From assembly GCA_910574915.1 (NCBI GenBank), contig CAJTCR010000015.1:35390-99389 (forward strand): a stretch of DNA of 64,000 nucleotides, read 5' to 3'. Origin of the DNA: Eubacteriaceae bacterium. Its GTDB lineage: Bacteria; Bacillota; Clostridia; Lachnospirales; Lachnospiraceae. The notes beneath the pieces are model-generated. The model saw only the letters and a program-made list of their open reading frames with translations. It ran no database searches and was not told the DNA's origin. The position numbers and the translations under genes are program-made. Numbering within the stretch: position 1 is the stretch's first letter; every line of letters begins with the position of its first letter. Shown here piece after piece: positions 26,643-34,291 of the stretch.

Positions 26643-27299
26643 TTAATATTTTACAAACCAACGTTCCAACAGGCGGAAATAGTGATCCATGTCTTTGTCA
26701 TCCAGTTTTAATTTTGATGTTAAATGAAAGCTATTCATTTCATATGCTAACACATCTGGTGTGACCATCGTGTCGTTCTTACTTAATTCTTTCATATAAC
26801 TGGTGTAGCGTCTGATCCAGGCGATTCTTTTCATGATTTTTCTCTTTAAAATACAATGTCTCAGCCAAAATCGGGGTACACCATTTTCTCTTAGAAAATC
26901 TTCAATATCCAATAACTTTTGATACAATTTATCAACAGACTGAATAAAGGAATCGATCCGATATCTCTCATAGTCAAAAAAACTGCGATATTCTTCCGGG
27001 CTGCTCTTATATAAAAGATACTTATCAGAAGCAACCCTTAGGTCAATACTACTGATCGGATTCGCTTTTGTTTCAGCCATATATAGTTTCAGCTCAAACA
27101 TGTGCTTTTGAAACTCAGGATAAAATTTCAGCATACTTTTACGCCGATTTATTTTCCATGCAAAATATGGCTCCAAGAGCAGAGATAATTCGTAGAACAG
27201 CATTAAGCTGACCGAAAATACTCCGACGACTACGTTCAGCAATAAGACCATTGCCATATCGTCTCCAAATATCTGCAAATTTTTTACTATTTCATTCAT
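26643..27299 (-). CDS. Unrecognised membrane protein, paralogue 2 of the triplicate cassette
   Basis: A 218-residue protein with a hydrophobic N-terminal segment (about residues 15-40, MVLLLNVVVGVFSVSLMLFY) and a basic helical domain. It shares KFYPEFQKHMFELKL, KYLLYKSSPEEY, CILKRKIMKRI and the C-terminal LLERWFVKY with its two neighbours. I start at the ATG at 27299; the frame also extends to a TTG at 27314. It lies 43 bp downstream of paralogue 3, so both are probably co-transcribed with the XRE regulator. Function unknown. Confidence 0.75.
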   Translation of the reverse strand: MNEIVKNLQIFGDDMAMVLLLNVVVGVFSVSLMLFYELSLLLEPYFAWKINRRKSMLKFYPEFQKHMFELKLYMAETKANPISSIDLRVASDKYLLYKSSPEEYRSFFDYERYRIDSFIQSVDKLYQKLLDIEDFLRENGVPRFWLRHCILKRKIMKRIAWIRRYTSYMKELSKNDTMVTPDVLAYEMNSFHLTSKLKLDDKDMDHYFRLLERWFVKY

Positions 27300-27342
27300 A
27301 TCGTTCGCCCACAATGTTTTAAGTAATTAAATCGTTTCCGTA

Positions 27343-28053
27343 TCAAAATTTTAAAAACCATTCATCCAACAAGCAAAGATACTCTTCCATCTTTGCGCAT
27401 CCGATCTCTACCTTCCAGTAATCCTTAAAGTCCTGCATCTTCTTTTGAAATACATCCGTCGCGATTTCCTCCGTGCTGTACTGTACCCAAATAAACGAGT
27501 AATAATACAGCAGAGTCATCATTTTATGTATTTTTCTTGCTAAAAAAGGATGCGTCAAAGGCGGTTTTGGTATGACTGAGGCAGCAAGAAAATGATTCAT
27601 CTCTGCTAATCTGTCCGTAAAATCTTTGATTGCTCCACACAAAAGCTCAATGATTTCGATATCCTGCTGATTTTTCCGAAAATACTGTTCTGGATCTTTT
27701 TCAAATTCCAGATATTTTCTGATAGCAACTCTTACATACATGCACAGAGAACCATTTTCAATCTCTGACATTGCTGCTTTCAGCCTGATGATCTGCTTTT
27801 GAAATGCCGGGTAAAATTCCTGCATAATCTGATACTGCTCGTCATGAAACCTCATCCTGTACAGCGTTTTCTGTACAAAGGTACGAAACGAGACAGTCGC
27901 AACTGAAATAAATGCTGCAACAAATGCAGGAAAAATAAATACCTTCAAATCATCTTTGATTTTCGGAAAATATTTTGCTGGCCATTTTGATAACTCTACC
28001 AATTCTTCGATTATTTTACTTATCCCTAATTCTGGGTCTTCATTCAGTTTCAT
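27343..28053 (-). CDS. Unrecognised membrane protein, paralogue 3 of the triplicate cassette
   Basis: A 236-residue protein with a longer N-terminal arm before its hydrophobic stretch (about residues 38-58, VFIFPAFVAAFISVATVSF). The shared domain shows EFYPAFQKQIIRLK, KYLEFEKDPEQY, FLARKIHKMM and a C-terminal YLCLLDEWFLKF. The start overlaps the end of the XRE regulator by 14 bp, which indicates translational coupling. I do not recognise the family. The three copies are strongly diverged yet keep the same motif order. Confidence 0.77.
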   Translation of the reverse strand: MKLNEDPELGISKIIEELVELSKWPAKYFPKIKDDLKVFIFPAFVAAFISVATVSFRTFVQKTLYRMRFHDEQYQIMQEFYPAFQKQIIRLKAAMSEIENGSLCMYVRVAIRKYLEFEKDPEQYFRKNQQDIEIIELLCGAIKDFTDRLAEMNHFLAASVIPKPPLTHPFLARKIHKMMTLLYYYSFIWVQYSTEEIATDVFQKKMQDFKDYWKVEIGCAKMEEYLCLLDEWFLKF

Positions 28054-28282
28054 ATTCTATATCAATAAATTCCTTCGTATCAAAAAAATCTTTAATTGTC
28101 ATATTCAGGCCATTACAGATCTTGATAATCGTAAAAATGCCTGGATTTTTCGTAGAACAATTAATGATATGCATTAATGTTGTCATTGGAACCGCCGCCT
28201 TGTAAGACAGTGTGTAAAAGGAGATTCCTTGATTTTTACATAAGCGTTGTATTCTTTGTGATAACTTCTTTTGTACGTTCAT
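28040..28282 (-). CDS. XRE-family helix-turn-helix regulator
   Basis: An 80-residue Cro/CI-like regulator. The helix-turn-helix region is QRIQRLCKNQGISFYTLS through VPMTTLMHIIN, with the following LNMTIKDFF helix typical of XRE proteins. I start at MNVQKKL (28282), where AAGGAAGG lies 9 bases upstream; the in-frame ATG at 28318 lacks such a site. It is the first gene of the cassette and overlaps paralogue 3, so it is likely an autoregulator of the set. Confidence 0.85.
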   Translation of the reverse strand: MNVQKKLSQRIQRLCKNQGISFYTLSYKAAVPMTTLMHIINCSTKNPGIFTIIKICNGLNMTIKDFFDTKEFIDIEYETE

Positions 28283-28346
28283 TGTATAATACCTTCCTTT
28301 TATGGTCTTTTGTTTCATTCTATTACTTTTTATACCAAAACAACTA

Positions 28347-28356
28347 CCATATATGG
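28347..28356. promoter_or_regulatory. Possible operator of the XRE cassette
   Basis: A 10-bp perfect palindrome (CCATATATGG), 65 bp upstream of the XRE start, in an otherwise AT-rich stretch. It is a candidate autoregulatory site by position and symmetry only. Confidence 0.3.
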
Positions 28357-28419
28357 CATTATTTTACTTATTCATCATTCGTAAGAGCTACATATGCGAT
28401 TATTTCCATAATAACCAAA

Positions 28420-28450
28420 AGAGCAGTTATCCAAATAGATAAACTGCTCT
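28420..28450 (-). terminator. Terminator of the flaG-fliD-fliS operon
   Basis: Inverted repeat AGAGCAGTT...AACTGCTCT with an extended imperfect inner stem, followed on the minus strand by TTTTGGTTATT. It lies about 140 bp after the stop of the last gene of that operon (28591). Confidence 0.75.
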
Positions 28451-28590
28451 GTGTAAAACTATTAAATTTTCAGAAAATTCTGGTTATTTTAGTATTATCG
28501 TCATACATCTCCGATGAATTGTCTGCTGTAAGATATAGTAACCATTATATATAAAATTCAATATTTATTTTGAATAGAACGAACGCCACA

Positions 28591-29070
28591 TTATTTTTTG
28601 TCATCTAAAAACTGTGGATCTATATAATTAACTCTTGTCATATTTCGATAATATTGCTGAACTGCGTTTTGGCTTGTTTTCACTTCCCGGATCTGCTTTT
28701 TCACATCGCTGAATTTATTTTGCGCCAGTTTATAATTCCGCTGTTCTTCAACCTGAATACTGTTGCTCTGCGCCATAATATCACGTATCAAATCCTGTAA
28801 TTTTTGAATCTGCTCTTTATACTGATCTTTATTTTCAGCTAATTCTTCTTTTACACGCTCATAGATATGATCAAACCCTTCATCCAGCATTTCCAGACTG
28901 TCTACAAGCTTTCCTTTACTTTCTATATTTTTTTCAAACTCTTCCGGGCCCAGGTCTTCATCCAGGAGCAATACTCTCTGCTCTTCATTTTTTTTCCTGA
29001 TTTCCTCTAAAACTGCAAGTTTTTTTGTCAGACTTTGTGTCAATATATCAAGATAATCACGTTCCTGCAT
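28591..29070 (-). CDS. Flagellar chaperone-like coiled-coil protein downstream of fliS
   Basis: A 159-residue, highly charged, helical protein (MQERDYLDILTQSLTKKLAVL..., heptad-rich 30-130). It takes the position of FliT in flaG-fliD-fliS-fliT operons and has the length and helicity of FliT/FlgN-type export chaperones, but no clear family motif is visible to me. I start at 29070 because GAGGAG lies 6 bases upstream; the longer frame to 29130 overlaps fliS. The likely role is binding a late export substrate such as FliD or a hook-associated protein. Confidence 0.7.
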   Translation of the reverse strand: MQERDYLDILTQSLTKKLAVLEEIRKKNEEQRVLLLDEDLGPEEFEKNIESKGKLVDSLEMLDEGFDHIYERVKEELAENKDQYKEQIQKLQDLIRDIMAQSNSIQVEEQRNYKLAQNKFSDVKKQIREVKTSQNAVQQYYRNMTRVNYIDPQFLDDKK

Positions 29071-29087
29071 AAATAACTCCTCTTTAT

Positions 29088-29471
29088 TTACGACTGCTGT
29101 ACAGATGTCAGACGCATCACTTCTTTCCATGTATCCCGCATTGTACGCAGATGCCCCAGTACCTCTTCCAAAATCTCTTTATCTTTTTTTAGATTTGCCT
29201 CAACCAAACGGTCGTGCAGATAATTGTATACATTATCAAAATCTTTTGCTACTTCATATTTATGGTTTAACGTAGCCTGGAATTCTTCTATAATTTTTTC
29301 TGCTTTTACAATATTCGTATGCGTTTTTTCTATGTCCTTATCTTCAATCGCTTTTACCGCTATATTACAAAACTTAATCGCTCCCTCATATAGCATTAGT
29401 GTCAGCTCTGCCGGTGTCGCTGTCAGTATCTTATTCGTTGCATATGCTGAATATGCATTATTTTTTAACAT
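29088..29471 (-). CDS. fliS: Flagellin export chaperone FliS
   Basis: A 127-residue FliS. The N-terminus NNAYSAYATNKILTATPAEL, then LTLMLYEGAIKFCNIAVKAI and the DNVYNYLHDRLVEANLKKD segment are standard. FliS binds the C-terminal disordered region of flagellin in the cytoplasm and prevents premature assembly; it also contacts FliW in Firmicutes. I start at 29471 (MLKNNAY) with GGGAGG 7 bases upstream. It lies between fliD and the chaperone-like gene. Confidence 0.95.
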   Translation of the reverse strand: MLKNNAYSAYATNKILTATPAELTLMLYEGAIKFCNIAVKAIEDKDIEKTHTNIVKAEKIIEEFQATLNHKYEVAKDFDNVYNYLHDRLVEANLKKDKEILEEVLGHLRTMRDTWKEVMRLTSVQQS

Positions 29472-29542
29472 CCTAAATCCTCCCTGATATTTGACATTAA
29501 ATAAGGTTTGGATGCTTCTTCGCACTCAAACCAATAACAGCC

Positions 29543-29569
29543 CCAGAGCCTGCCTAGGACAGGCTCTGG
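29543..29569 (-). other. Hairpin between fliD and fliS
   Basis: A perfect 10-bp stem (CCAGAGCCTG/CAGGCTCTGG) with a 7-base loop in the 105-bp fliD-fliS gap. No good T-tract follows on the minus strand, so it probably adjusts relative expression by pausing or RNA processing. Confidence 0.55.
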
Positions 29570-29576
29570 TTGTGTT

Positions 29577-31064
29577 TTAGCCTAACATTCCAGTAAACGC
29601 AGACATTTGGCTCTGTAATTTGCCCAATGCCACTTCCATCGCCGAGAACTTCTTATAATAGGAATCCTCGATCTTGGCAACCTTTTCATTCCATTCTTTG
29701 ATCTTTGTCGTATAATCACTATAGCTCTTAGCCATCTCTTTGTCATTGTAGACCGTATACGCGCTCTTAAGTGTCGTAGAGCCTTTCAGCTTTTCATCCA
29801 TATTATTATACAACTTAGATGCAATGCCCTTGATAATCTCATTGACAGCTTCTGGATCTGAATTGAGCATTTCCATCAATTTATCTGCATTTTCTGACGA
29901 AAAAGCATCATCCTGGTCACCGTCTATATGAAGCGCATTTTTCTCATTTTTGGAACTAGCAAAATATCCTAATGACTTAATACCCAGGTTTGCAAGGCCA
30001 AAACTCTTTCCGTTTACAGTAACTGTTGAGGACATCGCCGTCGTCATAGCGCTCATAATGCCGCTCAGTGTACTGTCTCTGCGCAGCAGGGAACCTTTGA
30101 TTTTCTTTTCCCATTCTGCAATATCGGATTCTGACATTGCGTCTTTTTCGTCTGCTGTTAAAGGTTCATATCCTTTTGCTGAATCTGCATTATAGTAAGA
30201 AGACAGCTCGTTGATCAAATCATTATAGCTGGATATAAATTCTTTAATATCGTCATACATCCCCTGCGTATCTGTATCTGTTGTAATACTTAACTCTTCA
30301 TCAGCACCTGTTTTAGCCAATGCCTGAATCGTCAGTCCATTCACCTTAAAGGTATTATTTGAGGAAGTATATGTGGCACCATTTAATTCTATTTCGGCGT
30401 CTTGCCCTTTACGAATCACAGCTCCTTTGGACTCACTCAGTCCCAAGGCATCGATTGCACCTTGATCTCCGCTAAGCTCAATATCCGTTCCGTCTCCTGT
30501 TTTCAGAGAAGAAATAAAAATACGCTGATTATCAGCGTCAAACGATGCCTTAACACCTGTACCAGAATCATTAATCTGTTTTACAAGGTCACTGATCGAA
30601 GTAGTAGATGACACATCTATATCCTTGCTGCCATCTTTTCCTTTAATGGTAATCTTACCGCTTCCTGTATATCCTAAGCTTGACAAAGTATCGCTTGAAG
30701 TCACTTTTTCATCATCAGCAGTCTTTTTTAACTTACCGCCAGTCACATAGCCGCCCGTCGCAAGCTCCTTCACTTTTAATGTCTGTGTTCCACTTACAGC
30801 GTTACCACCTGCCGTAATTGTAGCTTTCGTCGGATCAGACACTGTCGTTTTCTTCTTTACCGAAGATCCCAGACGCAGTTTATCCAAGCTCTTATAAAAG
30901 TTAAAGATCTTAGTATTTAAAGATTTCCAAAGATCCTGTGTCCAGGAAAGCTTTGTCTGCTCTTTTACATATTTGTCGCCTTTTGCCTTATATGCTGATA
31001 CTAATTCGGTAATAATTGAATCTGTATCCAGCCCGGAATTCATACCTGTAATTCGAATTGTCAT
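29577..31064 (-). CDS. fliD: Flagellar cap protein FliD
   Basis: A 495-residue hook-associated protein 2. The N-terminus TGMNSGLDTDSIITELVSAY and the C-terminal helical region (WNEKVAKIEDSYYKKFSAMEV...LQSQMSAFTGMLG) are the FliD_N and FliD_C hallmarks. FliD forms the pentameric-to-hexameric cap under which flagellin folds at the filament tip. The length is in the usual 450-700 range. It is the second gene of the sigma-28-driven flaG operon. Confidence 0.96.
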   Translation of the reverse strand: MTIRITGMNSGLDTDSIITELVSAYKAKGDKYVKEQTKLSWTQDLWKSLNTKIFNFYKSLDKLRLGSSVKKKTTVSDPTKATITAGGNAVSGTQTLKVKELATGGYVTGGKLKKTADDEKVTSSDTLSSLGYTGSGKITIKGKDGSKDIDVSSTTSISDLVKQINDSGTGVKASFDADNQRIFISSLKTGDGTDIELSGDQGAIDALGLSESKGAVIRKGQDAEIELNGATYTSSNNTFKVNGLTIQALAKTGADEELSITTDTDTQGMYDDIKEFISSYNDLINELSSYYNADSAKGYEPLTADEKDAMSESDIAEWEKKIKGSLLRRDSTLSGIMSAMTTAMSSTVTVNGKSFGLANLGIKSLGYFASSKNEKNALHIDGDQDDAFSSENADKLMEMLNSDPEAVNEIIKGIASKLYNNMDEKLKGSTTLKSAYTVYNDKEMAKSYSDYTTKIKEWNEKVAKIEDSYYKKFSAMEVALGKLQSQMSAFTGMLG

Positions 31065-31094
31065 ACTCTAACCTCCTATTACTGATTGATGCTT

Positions 31095-31535
31095 TTATAA
31101 TTTTTCATCTACCATAATACCTGCCATTTCCCATACCTTCTGGATCATATCCAGTGTCTGCTCCGGCGGATATTCTTTTAAAATATCTTTTGATTCCTTA
31201 TCTACAATTTTAATTGTAACACGGTTTGTACCCTCGTGTATACCGAATACTGCCTCTGTCTGATGGTTGATGCTTTTTTTAAACTTCTCGATCGCCTGCT
31301 CGAGCTGTCTGTTGCTCTTGCTGCCGCCTCCCTGAAAGTCTTTCTGTTCTCCTTTTCCTTCCCTTGCGGGTTCAAACAGCTTTAGTTCAGAGCCAGAATC
31401 AGCCGATTCTTCTGGTATCTCTGAAGTTGTTTCTGATGATGCAGTCTTGACAGATGCTTTGCTTTTCGGATTTGCTGCATTAGACACACGTCCCTGATAC
31501 GTCGCCGCAGCGGTGCTCATTGCTTCTATAGCCAT
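31095..31535 (-). CDS. flaG: FlaG family flagellar protein
   Basis: A 146-residue protein with a disordered Ser/Glu/Gly-rich first half and a C-terminal FlaG domain (RVTIKIVDKESKDILKEYPP, then MIQKVWEMAGIMVDEKL). FlaG affects filament length in several genera. I start at 31535 (MAIEAMS) with GGGAGGTG 7 bases upstream. It is the first gene after the sigma-28 promoter at 31592-31618 and lies 30 bp before fliD. Confidence 0.88.
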   Translation of the reverse strand: MAIEAMSTAAATYQGRVSNAANPKSKASVKTASSETTSEIPEESADSGSELKLFEPAREGKGEQKDFQGGGSKSNRQLEQAIEKFKKSINHQTEAVFGIHEGTNRVTIKIVDKESKDILKEYPPEQTLDMIQKVWEMAGIMVDEKL

Positions 31536-31591
31536 ACCATTATCACCTCCCTGCGAATGCTCTGGCTTGCCCACTACTCCTATTGCTTTTT

Positions 31592-31618
31592 ATATCGGTT
31601 CAAAGAGTCAAAATATTA
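31592..31618 (-). promoter_or_regulatory. Sigma-28 promoter of flaG-fliD-fliS
   Basis: On the minus strand: TAAT, 15 bases, ACCGATAT. The spacer is exact and -10 keeps CCGATA of the GCCGATAA consensus. It begins 3 bp after the csrA stop, so the flaG operon can be expressed apart from fliW-csrA. Confidence 0.85.
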
Positions 31619-31621
31619 AGA

Positions 31622-31837
31622 TCAAAACATATTTTTCAGAAGTTCCATATTTTCCGCATTGGAGGATTCTTCATTTTCCTTCTGAATCTGGAGATATACT
31701 TCCTTGCGGTAAATCGGGATTTCCTTTGGAGCAGATACGCCGATCTTTACCTGATCGCCGCGGATTTCTAATATTGTTACTTCAATATTATTATTTAGTA
31801 CCAGTGCTTCGCCTTTTTTTCTGGTTAACGCCAACAT
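31622..31837 (-). CDS. csrA: Carbon storage regulator CsrA
   Basis: A 71-residue CsrA starting MLALTRKKGEALVLNNNIEV with VTILEIRGDQVKIGVSAPKEI and IYRKEVY; all strand and RNA-contact positions look intact. It has a C-terminal extension of about 15 residues (ENEESSNAENMELLKNMF), as in Firmicutes CsrA proteins antagonised non-competitively by FliW. It represses flagellin translation by binding GGA motifs in the leader; candidate sites are at 21251-21284. It lies 2 bp after fliW. Confidence 0.96.
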   Translation of the reverse strand: MLALTRKKGEALVLNNNIEVTILEIRGDQVKIGVSAPKEIPIYRKEVYLQIQKENEESSNAENMELLKNMF

Positions 31838-31839
31838 AT

Positions 31840-32295
31840 CTACTCACCTGCCTTTTTTTTATTTAAAATATCGTAGATCATATATTTTACAGGAAAATCG
31901 TCTTCGACAATAATCTGTGCACCATGTAAATTCTCCATATTAATAATAAACGGAGCTTTCAGGTTCACGGACATTTTTTCTATTTCCTTTGGCACGGTGA
32001 TTGTCACCAGTATAAATGTACTGCCCTCTGGCATGTCGCCGAGTATTTTTAATTCTTCTTCGTTAACGGTTGGACGATAGTCTGGCTTAACATCCAAAGG
32101 ATTAATCACCGGCATTGCAAATTCCGGGTCATCCATTGATTGCAGCCATTTCACGCCGCCTTTCTCTTTCTTTTCTTCATCATAGATTAAAGTGAAGTTT
32201 TGTAGATCCGGGAATCCGATAATACCTTCTTTTAATTTGATGATCTTGTCGTCCTGGATATCGATCTCGCCAAATAATCTCGTATCTGCCTTCAT
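31840..32295 (-). CDS. fliW: Flagellar assembly factor FliW
   Basis: A 151-residue FliW with EGIIGFPDLQNFTLI, FAMPVINPLDVKPDY, ILVTITVPKEIEKMSVNLKAPFII and a C-terminal YMIYDIL. FliW binds either flagellin or CsrA, so free flagellin level sets CsrA activity. It lies 103 bp downstream of flgL and 2 bp upstream of csrA, the usual Firmicutes pairing. Confidence 0.95.
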   Translation of the reverse strand: MKADTRLFGEIDIQDDKIIKLKEGIIGFPDLQNFTLIYDEEKKEKGGVKWLQSMDDPEFAMPVINPLDVKPDYRPTVNEEELKILGDMPEGSTFILVTITVPKEIEKMSVNLKAPFIINMENLHGAQIIVEDDFPVKYMIYDILNKKKAGE

Positions 32296-32348
32296 CCTTT
32301 ACTCCTTTAACTCATTTTATTGTAAAAACTTTTGTTGTTAAGCATGAT

Positions 32349-32382
32349 GGACGCCAAAAACAAATTCATGTTCCTGACGTCC
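32349..32382 (-). other. Hairpin between flgL and fliW
   Basis: Arms GGACGTCA and TGGCGTCC (minus strand) pair over 8 positions with one G-U, with an 18-base loop. It lies 16 bp past the flgL stop. There is no immediate T-tract; partial termination or processing between flgL and fliW is possible. Confidence 0.4.
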
Positions 32383-32398
32383 GTGTCTCACTCTGTTT

Positions 32399-34273
32399 TT
32401 ATAGAAAATCCAGCAGTGTCATCTTTCCAATCTTTGCAGCCGCCTGCAAAGCTGCCTGATAAGATACCGATGCAGCCGTATAGTTAATCACCAGTTCTGA
32501 TAAATCCATATCTTCGTTGATGGATTTTAACTCTTTAAATGTAGATTCCTGTACGCTCATACGGCTCTTTGTCATATCTACGCGCTCGCCGCGCCCGCCC
32601 AGGTCAGTGATTTCCAGATTTACTGTATCCAGATAACCCTGGAATCTTGAGATATAAGAACTGTACGTATCATGCATATTCTGGTTGGCATAATCAAGCT
32701 GCTTTTTCGCTGCGTCATACCATTTGTTCAGGCTTTCCAATTCTTCATCTTTGTAATTGCCGGACTCGATTTTTATCTTGATATCATCGACTGTTTTCTG
32801 TGCAGAAATTGCTGCATTCACAATATCGATCAGGTCATCCATATCACGGCGGATATCTGAGTTAAATACTTCTCTGCCTTCAGTATTGATCTGCATCTGC
32901 TGTCCGCCTGCAATATTGTAATAGATCGCCTGTGTTTTCCAATTTCCGTTTTCATCAAAGTTTTCGTATACGATATTGTCTCTGTCCTTCATATACCGTG
33001 TGCAGTCAAAATAATATTCTGGACGGAGCTCGCCTTCTTCGAAACCTTTTTTATGATAATCAAACGTGATAGAAGCTTTGGTTGCATCCAAAGCGTCCGC
33101 GACACTGTCATTAAACAACAGTTCTCCGCTTTCCTGGTCAAATACGATCTCATTGTCACCCAACTTATAATCTGCTGCCTTTAAATCTGCCGTGTTTGAT
33201 ACTCTGTAGCTGATCGTCTGCGCTGATGTGCCTGTGCCTATACTTGCTGACAGATATGCGTCTGCTGGATCGCCTGCATCCGATACCTTACCTGCATTTG
33301 TTACAACAACTTTTGCAGTCTGAACCGGTGCAGCCGGTATCGGAGGTGTCTGCTGCATTCCGTTCCAGTCTTCTTCTGTATATACGTTATAGGTATATGT
33401 CAATGTTCCCGTCGTTGCACCCGCCGGAGTGATCACAGGATTTTGTTCATCAATATGAAATCCCTTTGGATGTGTAATATTTGGGGGTTGCACCAGATTT
33501 CCATTCGCATCCAAGCTTGCCGAAATCTTACCATCCTTTACGCCTACATCGATACTACCATCTGAGTTAAAAACGGTTTTTACAGTCTGATCGCCGTCTT
33601 TATAAGAAATACTCAGCGAATTCCCATCCGCAGAAATCTTATCATAAGCAAGCCGTATCCGGTTTAACTCCACTTCGTTAAATACGTCCGGGTGCTTTCC
33701 ATTTGTTGCTACCGCGCCATCGGAAGTGTCGTCAAATGCTTCTGGATAATAATTTTTCTTATCAATATCCTGATAGTCAAACCGTTCGGTAATATCGTAT
33801 TCTTCTTCCTTTGCATCTTTATTGCTCATAAAGGTCAGGCTTTCATTTGTCTTGAATCCGGTAAAGATGCTGCGGCGGGCATAATCTGCGTTACCTTCGC
33901 AGTATACCTGCTGCTGTAAGGACTGCAATGCTTTTAAAATGGTCTCCCTGTCTTCTGGCTGGAGTTCATCGGTTGTCCCGTGTACAACGCGGCTGTAGGC
34001 GTCGTCCAACAGGTCTTTCATGTTTTTCAGTGCCGTTCCGGTACAGTCCATCCAGGATTCCGCATCGGAAATATTGTTGTGATAATACTGTGTGATCGTA
34101 CTTAACGTGCTGCGCAGGCGCAGGGAACGGATCGCAATGATCGGATCATCCGAAGGCTTTGTTATTTTCTTCTGCGTTGACATCTGGTTGTTTGTATAAT
34201 CGACCTTCGCCCGGTTCGCATTGATATTTGACTTGGTACGCTTTACCATCATAGAATTCGTTACTCGCATCAT
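32399..34273 (-). CDS. flgL: Flagellar hook-associated protein 3 (FlgL), enlarged
   Basis: A 624-residue FlgL. The N-terminus MRVTNSMMVKRTKSNIN, KKITKPSDDPIIAIRSL and the C-terminal SINEDMDLSELVINYTAASVSYQAALQAAAKIGKMTLLDFL are the standard flagellin-like D0/D1 ends. Typical FlgL is near 300 residues; here a central insertion of about 300 residues (about 170-460) builds an extra outer domain. FlgL with FlgK forms the hook-filament junction. It lies 18 bp downstream of the second flgK. Confidence 0.93.
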   Translation of the reverse strand: MMRVTNSMMVKRTKSNINANRAKVDYTNNQMSTQKKITKPSDDPIIAIRSLRLRSTLSTITQYYHNNISDAESWMDCTGTALKNMKDLLDDAYSRVVHGTTDELQPEDRETILKALQSLQQQVYCEGNADYARRSIFTGFKTNESLTFMSNKDAKEEEYDITERFDYQDIDKKNYYPEAFDDTSDGAVATNGKHPDVFNEVELNRIRLAYDKISADGNSLSISYKDGDQTVKTVFNSDGSIDVGVKDGKISASLDANGNLVQPPNITHPKGFHIDEQNPVITPAGATTGTLTYTYNVYTEEDWNGMQQTPPIPAAPVQTAKVVVTNAGKVSDAGDPADAYLSASIGTGTSAQTISYRVSNTADLKAADYKLGDNEIVFDQESGELLFNDSVADALDATKASITFDYHKKGFEEGELRPEYYFDCTRYMKDRDNIVYENFDENGNWKTQAIYYNIAGGQQMQINTEGREVFNSDIRRDMDDLIDIVNAAISAQKTVDDIKIKIESGNYKDEELESLNKWYDAAKKQLDYANQNMHDTYSSYISRFQGYLDTVNLEITDLGGRGERVDMTKSRMSVQESTFKELKSINEDMDLSELVINYTAASVSYQAALQAAAKIGKMTLLDFL

Positions 34274-34291
34274 ATGACTGTTCCCTCCTTT

